Positions 56,958 through 64,000 of a stretch of 64,000 nt of DNA are shown piece by piece; the stretch's first letter is position 1, and each line of letters begins with the position of its first letter. Below the pieces are notes generated by a model. It searched no databases and had not been told where the DNA came from. It was given only the letters and a program-made list of their open reading frames with translations. A program made the position numbers and the translations under genes. The stretch spans positions 31,694 to 95,693 of the forward strand of contig CATKAZ010000114.1 of assembly GCA_949745795.1 (NCBI GenBank), given 5' to 3'. Source of the DNA: an uncultured Oscillospiraceae bacterium (GTDB taxonomy: Bacteria > Bacillota > Clostridia > Oscillospirales > Ruminococcaceae).

Positions 56958-58850
56958 TTATTCCAATTCGAAAGCACCGGTGTAAAGCTGATAATACTGC
57001 CCCTTTTGTGCAATCAGATCGTTATGATCTCCACGTTCGATTATACAGCCATGATCAAGTACAATAATTACATCTGAATTCTTAACTGTTGACAAACGAT
57101 GGGCTATAACAAATACCGTTCTTCCTTCCATAAGCGCATCCATACCACGCTGAACAATAGCTTCTGTTCTGGTATCAATTGAAGAAGTCGCCTCATCGAG
57201 AATCATAACCGGCGGATCTGCAACGGCTGCACGGGCAATAGAAAGCAGTTGTCTTTGTCCCTGGGATAAATTAGCTCCATTTCCGGAAAGGTAAGTCTGA
57301 TAGCCGTCCGGCAGACGAGTAATAAAATCATCTGCACCTGCCAACCTTGCAGCAGCTATGCACTCTTCATCAGTTGCATCCAATTTACCGTAACGTATAT
57401 TTTCAATAACAGTACCTGTAAACAAATTGGTATCCTGTAATACTATGCCTAACGAACGGCGTAAATCACTCTTTTTAATTTTATTTATGTTAATACCGTC
57501 ATAACGGATCTTTCCGTCTGCAATATCATAAAAACGATTCAGCAGATTGGTAATAGTTGTTTTTCCGGCGCCTGTTGCCCCTACAAAAGCAACCTTTTGC
57601 CCGGGCTTTGCATATATACTGACATTTTGCAGTACGTTCTTTCCCTCAACATACGCAAAGTCAACATCAAATAAACGCACATCGCCTCTCAGCTTAGTAT
57701 AGGTAACGGTTCCCTCTGCCTGATGCGGATGCTTCCATGCCCACATTCCGGTTCTTTCTTCACATTCGGTCAGAACTCCGTCAACCTCCTTAGCATTCAC
57801 TAATGTAACATAACCTTCATCCTGTTCCGGCAGTTGATCCATAAGATTAAAAATACGTTCTGTACCTGCCATACCCATAACTACAGAATTAATCTGATTT
57901 GAAACCTGATTAATACTTCCAACAAAATGCTTTGTCATATTTAAAAACGGCACAATTATACTGAGTCTGATTGCCATACCTGAAATACTGACATTCGGCA
58001 CATCAAAAATCAACAATATTCCGCCTACTATGGCAATAATTACATACAAAACGTTACCAATATTGTTTAATATCGGCATTAAAATATTTGCATATTTATT
58101 AGCACGTTCTGCTTCAGAAAAAAGTTTTTCATTCAATCTGTCAAAATCAGCTTCGCTTTCCTTTTCATGACAAAACACCTTAACAACTTTTTGACCGTTC
58201 ATAATTTCTTCTACAAATCCTTCAACCTTGCCAAGTTCAGTTTGCTGACGAAAAAAGAATTTTGCAGAACCTCCGCCGATTTTTTTCGTGATAAAGTACA
58301 TTAGTACTACGCCTACCAACACCACTATAGTAAGCCATAAGCAAAAATAAAGCATAATACTTAAAATTGTCAAAGCTGAAATTGCAGAAATAAGCAGCTG
58401 CGGAAAACTTTGAGAAATCATCTGTCGAAGTGTATCAATATCATTTGTATAATGGCTCATAATATCGCCATGATTGTTTGCATCAAAATACTTGATTGGC
58501 AGACGCTGCATACCGTTAAACATTTTCTCACGCAGCTTTTTCAACGTTCCCTGGGTTATTATCGCCATCAGCTGATTATAAATCAATCCTGCAAGCAATG
58601 ATAAAATATAAAATGCCACCAAAATACTTACAAAGAAAAATATTTTAGAGCTAACTGCATTCCAATCACCATTTTGCCAGCTTTCTTCCACTACCGCAAT
58701 AATATTTTGCATAAAAATGGCAGGAGCAGAGCTGACTATAGCACTAAATACTATACAGACAATGGTAAATGGCATCATGACAGGATAAAATTCTCTTATA
58801 GTTTTCAACAGACGTCCGATAATTCCCTTTTTAGTACTTTTATTATTCAT
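56958..58850 (-). CDS. ABC exporter, fused permease/ATPase, second subunit of a heterodimeric pair
   Basis: Six-TM domain plus GATGAGKTT Walker A, LSQGQRQLLSIARA signature, MILDEATSSID; overlaps partner. Confidence 0.93.
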   Translation of the reverse strand: MNNKSTKKGIIGRLLKTIREFYPVMMPFTIVCIVFSAIVSSAPAIFMQNIIAVVEESWQNGDWNAVSSKIFFFVSILVAFYILSLLAGLIYNQLMAIITQGTLKKLREKMFNGMQRLPIKYFDANNHGDIMSHYTNDIDTLRQMISQSFPQLLISAISALTILSIMLYFCLWLTIVVLVGVVLMYFITKKIGGGSAKFFFRQQTELGKVEGFVEEIMNGQKVVKVFCHEKESEADFDRLNEKLFSEAERANKYANILMPILNNIGNVLYVIIAIVGGILLIFDVPNVSISGMAIRLSIIVPFLNMTKHFVGSINQVSNQINSVVMGMAGTERIFNLMDQLPEQDEGYVTLVNAKEVDGVLTECEERTGMWAWKHPHQAEGTVTYTKLRGDVRLFDVDFAYVEGKNVLQNVSIYAKPGQKVAFVGATGAGKTTITNLLNRFYDIADGKIRYDGININKIKKSDLRRSLGIVLQDTNLFTGTVIENIRYGKLDATDEECIAAARLAGADDFITRLPDGYQTYLSGNGANLSQGQRQLLSIARAAVADPPVMILDEATSSIDTRTEAIVQRGMDALMEGRTVFVIAHRLSTVKNSDVIIVLDHGCIIERGDHNDLIAQKGQYYQLYTGAFELE

Positions 58851-60585
58851 CACGTTCACCTGCCTTATTTTGAGAAGTATAAATTTCACGATAAATATCA
58901 TTATTCGCCAAAAGCTCTTCATGAGTTCCTATCCCATTGATCCTTCCGCTATCCATAACAATAATTTTATCTGCATCTTCCACAGAAGCGGTACGCTGGG
59001 CAATAATAATTTTAGTTGTTTCCGGAATATATTCCCGCAGCGCTTTACGAATACTTGCATCTGTCCTTGTGTCTACTGCACTTGTAGAATCATCAAAAAT
59101 CAAAACCTTCGGTTTTTTCAATAATGCTCTGGCAATACAAAGTCTTTGTTTCTGTCCGCCGGAAACGTTCGCACCGCCCTGTTCGATATATGTATCATAA
59201 CCGTCGGGAAACTGTGAGATAAACTCATCTGCACATGCCAGTTTACATGCCTGTATCAATTCTTCGTCATCTGCATTTTTATTTCCCCAACGCAGGTTTT
59301 CTTTAATAGTACCGGAAAACAAAATGTTCTTTTGTAAAACTACTGCAACCTGATTTCTCAGAGTTTCCAAGTCGTATTTCCTTACATCTATTCCACCAAC
59401 CTTAACAATGCCCTCTGTAGCATCATAAAGTCTTGAAATTAATTGTATCAGTGATGATTTAGACGATCCGGTACCTCCTATAATACCAACTGTTTCTCCT
59501 GATTTAATATTCAGATTTATATCGGCAAGCGCTCTGCGTTCTGCTTTCAATGAATATTTAAAGCTTACATTTTCAAAAGAAATTGAACCGTCTGCAACCT
59601 CATACAAAGGATCTTTAGGATTAATCAACGTACATTTTTCGGAAAGTACTTCCACAATTCTCTTTCCTGATTCTGCTGCCATTGTAATCATAACAAAAAT
59701 CATTGAAAGCATCATCAGACTGCTAAGCATCATAAAACCGTAAGTAAGAAGTGCAGACATCTGACCCACATCAAGATTTAAGCCTTGAGAAGTAATGATT
59801 GTATAAGATCCAAATGACAATATAAATACCATATCCACATACAAACAAAATTGCATCAAAGGATTATCGAGCGCTAAAATGCGTTCTGCTTTTGTAAAAT
59901 CAGCACAGACATCTTCAGCCGCAGCATCAAATTTCTTCTGTTCATAATTTTCACGAACAAAAGATTTGACAACACGCATTCCTTTAATATTTTCCTGTAC
60001 GGAGCTATTCAAATTATCATATTTTTTAAACACCTTACGAAAAAGCGGCATCGTTTTATAAATGATCAATCCCAATCCTGCGGTCAGAAAGGGTATGACA
60101 AACAGAAAAATCCATGCCATTTTTCCACCCATTACAAACGCCATTATCAGTGAAAAAATAATCATTAACGGAGCACGAATTGCACTCCTTATTATCATCA
60201 TGTAGGCTGTCTGAACATTGGTTACATCTGTTGTCAGACGAGTCACAAGTGAAGAAGTTAAGAATTTATCAATGTTTTCAAAAGAGTAATTTTGAATACT
60301 GTAAAACATGTCCTTACGGAGATTTTTTGCCAATCCACTGGATGCAGTAGCACATGTAGAACCTGCTGCTGCACCAAATATCAGCGATAACACAGCCATC
60401 ACAATCAGTATAAGTCCATATCTGATAATGACACTTAGCTCGCATCCGGACTTGATTTCATTTACAAGTCTTGCAATGAGATATGGAATAATACACTCCA
60501 TTACAACCTCTAACGATACAAGTATCGGAGTTGCAATTGCAGGCTTTTTATATTCCCGTATGCTTTTTGAAATTTCCTTTATCAT
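58843..60585 (-). CDS. ABC exporter, fused permease/ATPase, first subunit
   Basis: GGTGSSKSSL Walker A, VSGGQKQRLCIARALL signature, VLIFDDSTSAVD (degenerate site typical of heterodimeric exporters). Confidence 0.93.
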   Translation of the reverse strand: MIKEISKSIREYKKPAIATPILVSLEVVMECIIPYLIARLVNEIKSGCELSVIIRYGLILIVMAVLSLIFGAAAGSTCATASSGLAKNLRKDMFYSIQNYSFENIDKFLTSSLVTRLTTDVTNVQTAYMMIIRSAIRAPLMIIFSLIMAFVMGGKMAWIFLFVIPFLTAGLGLIIYKTMPLFRKVFKKYDNLNSSVQENIKGMRVVKSFVRENYEQKKFDAAAEDVCADFTKAERILALDNPLMQFCLYVDMVFILSFGSYTIITSQGLNLDVGQMSALLTYGFMMLSSLMMLSMIFVMITMAAESGKRIVEVLSEKCTLINPKDPLYEVADGSISFENVSFKYSLKAERRALADINLNIKSGETVGIIGGTGSSKSSLIQLISRLYDATEGIVKVGGIDVRKYDLETLRNQVAVVLQKNILFSGTIKENLRWGNKNADDEELIQACKLACADEFISQFPDGYDTYIEQGGANVSGGQKQRLCIARALLKKPKVLIFDDSTSAVDTRTDASIRKALREYIPETTKIIIAQRTASVEDADKIIVMDSGRINGIGTHEELLANNDIYREIYTSQNKAGERDE

Positions 60586-60665
60586 ATTTCTAAATCAATC
60601 CTTTCTGATATAAAGTGCTTTTCATCTTACCTCATTTTTCTTATATAACTTATCAATTTAGTGGG

Positions 60666-60694
60666 ATAATACCATATTTTTTAAAAAAAGTCAA
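60666..60694 (-). promoter_or_regulatory. Promoter of the ABC exporter pair
   Basis: Minus strand TTGACT-N17-TATTAT. Confidence 0.65.
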
Positions 60695-60825
60695 GACTCT
60701 TTTATAATTTTCTTATTTTTATACCAAGGTTTAGTTCAGTTATTAAACATTATTCTCTAAACGCACAACACCCCTTCCAGGTAGATTACTTGAAAGGGGG
60801 TATTTTTATAACTACAATAAACTCA

Positions 60826-61083
60826 TCATTTTTTCGTTGCTTTTTCGATAATCGAAACCAGTTCTCTTACGGTACGGGCAGAATGTATAAGATTCAAATA
60901 ATCATCTAGATTTATACCTAAATCTTCCTCTATGCCCAAAGTCAATTTTAATAAATTTATTGAATCGATACCTAAAGTCCTATCCAATTTGGTATCATAT
61001 GTAACAATATTATCTATATTTTCTTCATCAAAAATTTGCTTTACATTTTTTGCTACTATATCATATACACTATTACTCATCAT
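60826..61083 (-). CDS. Acyl/peptidyl carrier protein
   Basis: ~85 aa with phosphopantetheine site LGIDSINLLKLTLGIEEDLGI. Confidence 0.9.
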   Translation of the reverse strand: MMSNSVYDIVAKNVKQIFDEENIDNIVTYDTKLDRTLGIDSINLLKLTLGIEEDLGINLDDYLNLIHSARTVRELVSIIEKATKK

Positions 61084-62245
61084 TTTGCTCCCTTTTATAA
61101 GCATTTTTAATTTCAGCAGGCCAATCATTAATATCTATGCCAAATTGACTAATAAAAGCTATAACCCATCTTTCTAATCCAAATCCAATACAACCTGTAA
61201 CTGTATTTTCTGTATCTGCAATTTTGATATTAAAAGGTGACGTAAAAGCTGTTCCATGTAAATTAAATGAAGCCACAGAAATTTCATGTTCATTAGAACA
61301 ATTCAACCTAACTTCATATTTAAGTTCTTCTGACTTCTGAATCTTTTTAAATTTTTGCATTTTAGGTATTATAAACGGATCGGCTGCAACACATACTTTC
61401 GAACACATTTCCCATTGCTTCAACAAATTGACCACTTCATCTAAAATTCTTTTTCTTATGTTAGAAACAAAGTCAGCAGAACCGATCATAACAATTTCTC
61501 TTACATGATAACCCATTAATCTGCCAAACTCCGAATAATTAAATCTTCCTTCATTACGAAATACATTTTGATTAAAAGTAACTACTGAATTTGTATCTAA
61601 AACCATATTTTCATATTCTAAATATGTATGAAAACAAGCTGACGGTGATAACGCATGTGTAGGATTCTTTAACACTGATGACCAATTATAAGAGTCAATA
61701 TTTTTATCTAATTTTTCAAGCTTATTCATATCTTCAAACGTACTACAGCAAAATATCGCATATTGTGGAGAATGCTTTAAATATCCCGTTTTTTTATACG
61801 CTGCTATCGGAAGCAACGTTGGATAAACCTTACAATATGCATTATGTTTCATCGCAATACTCTCAAATCTTCTGTCAAAAAATCTATATAAAAACTCAGC
61901 AACCCCGCTAAATACAACATTACCGCAGCCAAAGTCATGAATACACTGAGTATATTTATTAAAGACGTCATGATAAATCCGAGTACTATCATCATAATTA
62001 TAAAATATTTTATCTTCTTCTGAAAATATAAACCTTTCAGCATATAATTTCAAATCATGCTCAATTTGATTTTCATCTGCATTATCTGAAATTTCTACAA
62101 TTAACTTATTATCTTTTATACTAAAATCTAATATTGCTTCAGAAACAAAACCTACATTTTTAATAAACTCTTTTTTATCTATATTTTTTTTCAATTCAAG
62201 CTTTATTATTTTCAAAGACATTCTCCTTTTTATACCTTCATCCAT
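61073..62245 (-). CDS. Class II aaRS-like amino acid--[acyl-carrier-protein] ligase (atypical SerRS homolog)
   Basis: SPSACFHTYLEYE, FGRLMGYHVREIVMIGSADFV, VCVAADPFI, GCIGFGLERWVIAFISQFGID (motif-3-like); no tRNA-binding coiled coil recognisable; overlaps carrier protein ORF. Start may be an internal Met/TTG. Confidence 0.85.
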   Translation of the reverse strand: MDEGIKRRMSLKIIKLELKKNIDKKEFIKNVGFVSEAILDFSIKDNKLIVEISDNADENQIEHDLKLYAERFIFSEEDKIFYNYDDSTRIYHDVFNKYTQCIHDFGCGNVVFSGVAEFLYRFFDRRFESIAMKHNAYCKVYPTLLPIAAYKKTGYLKHSPQYAIFCCSTFEDMNKLEKLDKNIDSYNWSSVLKNPTHALSPSACFHTYLEYENMVLDTNSVVTFNQNVFRNEGRFNYSEFGRLMGYHVREIVMIGSADFVSNIRKRILDEVVNLLKQWEMCSKVCVAADPFIIPKMQKFKKIQKSEELKYEVRLNCSNEHEISVASFNLHGTAFTSPFNIKIADTENTVTGCIGFGLERWVIAFISQFGIDINDWPAEIKNAYKREQNDE

Positions 62246-62271
62246 TACAATTTACATTAAAAACTGCTTAG

Positions 62272-63336
62272 CTATTCAAAACTCAAGTATTTCACCAATG
62301 CCGTATGCAGCTCATCTTCGGCAGCAATAACATTTTCAATAAACGGAATATGCTTTTTCCCCATATTAACTGCACCTTGTAAGTAATCCTTATATAAAAT
62401 CTTGTAAAGTAAATCCCACTGCTTTATCGATTCTTTTAATGATTTTATTAATTGTAATGCACTGTCATTATTTTTATCAACGATTTGCTCTAAATAATGT
62501 CTTTGTAAATTTCTTCGACCTTTTATATTCCATAACTTCCAATTGAAATATGTAATCATATCTCTGTCCTCTGATGGCGCTAGTTCATCAAAGTGCAATT
62601 TTTCCATTTCAAATATTTCAATCAATTTCAGCAAAGCATTTCGACCGAAATATTCAGTAAAGTCACCATAACTAACTTCATCCTTATAATAATTTTCCTT
62701 TGAGTTGATCAGCGCTTCTTGCGGATGCTTAGTATAAAAATCAATAACATCTTTATTAAACTTAAATGTTAGTACATCACAATAATCTTTAGTTGCCTCA
62801 TAAAAAAATTTCTTTGAAATAATACCGATACCTCGATTTTTTTCATAAGCCTCATATTGCTTATATGATATTACACTGGGATTATCAACATAAAAGAAAT
62901 TTTCCTCATCTTCTCCAACGATAATAAAAACATGTCCTGTTCGTCTTACATTTAATTTATAATTAACATCATAGAAAGCAGAAAAAGGAAGCCTTTCAAT
63001 AATCGTCGCAATAGCCGGAATGTCCCCGTTTTTCAAAATACCCGATACTATTTCTATTGTATTTTGATTTGTTTGTGAATTATAATTAATAGAAAAAATT
63101 TTCCTATCAAATATGTTTTCGATTGTTTCAAAAGAAATTAACTCATTATCTGAGTTTACAGTCAATTTTACTGTAGTTTCGTTTAAAAATGCTTTATAAT
63201 CATCCCGCCGCAATCCATATTTACTCTTTAAAACCAGATATGCAGCTTGCACTAAACAATCTCCAAGAGAATCTACAATATCATCCATTACTTCATCTGA
63301 ATTTAAATAATAATATTTTGTTAAAAAGTTCTCCAT
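62272..63336 (-). CDS. BtrH-like / papain-fold (C39-like) acyltransferase candidate
   Basis: Cys in SLGDCLVQAAY, His in RTGHVFIIVGEDEENFFYVDNPS; layout resembles BtrH_N-type proteins. Confidence 0.6.
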   Translation of the reverse strand: MENFLTKYYYLNSDEVMDDIVDSLGDCLVQAAYLVLKSKYGLRRDDYKAFLNETTVKLTVNSDNELISFETIENIFDRKIFSINYNSQTNQNTIEIVSGILKNGDIPAIATIIERLPFSAFYDVNYKLNVRRTGHVFIIVGEDEENFFYVDNPSVISYKQYEAYEKNRGIGIISKKFFYEATKDYCDVLTFKFNKDVIDFYTKHPQEALINSKENYYKDEVSYGDFTEYFGRNALLKLIEIFEMEKLHFDELAPSEDRDMITYFNWKLWNIKGRRNLQRHYLEQIVDKNNDSALQLIKSLKESIKQWDLLYKILYKDYLQGAVNMGKKHIPFIENVIAAEDELHTALVKYLSFE

Positions 63337-63447
63337 AATACACCTACCTAGTACAATTCCATAATTGTATTTATTTTTATTAAAGCATTTTATTTAAAAT
63401 TTCAAAACCTATTTATAACTACGCCTATAAATTACTTTAATATCTTT

Positions 63448-63476
63448 ATTATACAAAATTATTATATAAAAATCAA
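63448..63476 (-). promoter_or_regulatory. Promoter of the acyltransferase-ligase-carrier cassette
   Basis: Minus strand TTGATT-N17-TATAAT, ~110 nt upstream of the first gene. Confidence 0.65.
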
Positions 63477-63679
63477 TACATTTTCCATAAATACCCAAAA
63501 AGAGTTAAAACATTTTTTGCCGTATAATCATATGCAATATACACTATTCCCACTAACTTTTTCATAAAAAATGTTTATATGACAAATTATACCACAAACT
63601 TCGTTAAAAGTAAATACATAAGATAGCTAAAAAATGAAATAGGTATTTCTTCTATTAATATATATCATTAACAATAAAA

Positions 63680-63709
63680 CCCACAAAAGTAATCTAATAC
63701 TTCTGTGGG
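63680..63709. repeat. Terminator-like hairpin
   Basis: CCCACAAAAGTA ATCTAA TACTTCTGTGGG. Confidence 0.6.
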
Positions 63710-64000
63710 ATATTATAGTAAGCTTTATTATAATATACAGCTTTAACATATTCTTTATTTAAGCAAAAATAAATGTCCGTAAATTTTACACTTACGAACA
63801 TTTCATATGGCTCCGTGAGAATCAGTCAAAATTAAACGAAAAAGAACATTCCAATGGAATGTCTGTTCAATTGGAAAATATATAAATTCGCCATTGGCGA
63901 ATTCTCAAAGACCTGCAAATAAAAGTCAACCCCTAAATAAAAAAAATAGAAAAAAGTTTTTCAAAGCCAAAAAGTATACGACAAAAAGACTGCCGAAGCA

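Noticed and set aside
63920-64000. Start of a plus-strand coding region (...KVFQSQKVYDKKTAEA)
   Set aside because: Too short and truncated by the window end; no start codon or SD can be assigned.

Overview
The window is a gene-dense chromosomal segment from a low-GC Firmicute, probably an Oscillospiraceae/Ruminococcus-like gut or rumen anaerobe (inferred from gene content, a dockerin and codon bias). Most of it is housekeeping: PLP synthesis (pdxR-like/pdxST), DAHP synthase and prephenate dehydrogenase, GatCAB, dapF/dapL, teichoic-acid genes, a GH1 beta-glucosidase, acyl-CoA dehydratase activase-like genes, rlmB, an EF-G-like factor, cdaA/cdaR, ispD/ispF, a 2-oxoacid:ferredoxin oxidoreductase operon, aconitase and isocitrate dehydrogenase, rex, pepV, trpS, ireB and a heterodimeric ABC exporter. 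The parts most worth following up are: (1) a three-gene minus-strand cassette at 60826-63336 with its own promoter, encoding a BtrH/papain-like acyltransferase candidate, a stand-alone class II aaRS-like amino acid:[carrier protein] ligase, and a carrier protein; (2) a minimal divergent module at 23756-25555 (holin-type proteins plus M23 endolysin opposite an S24-type repressor), with four matching palindromic operators around two promoters, where the repressor seems to have lost its autocleavage residues; (3) a single-polypeptide GatB-AspRS fusion; (4) a degenerate P1B-type ATPase pseudoenzyme with a long charged N-terminal extension; (5) a secreted subtilase ending in a type I dockerin. No rRNA, tRNA, CRISPR array or IS element was recognised. 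All calls come from reading motifs; no database search was run.
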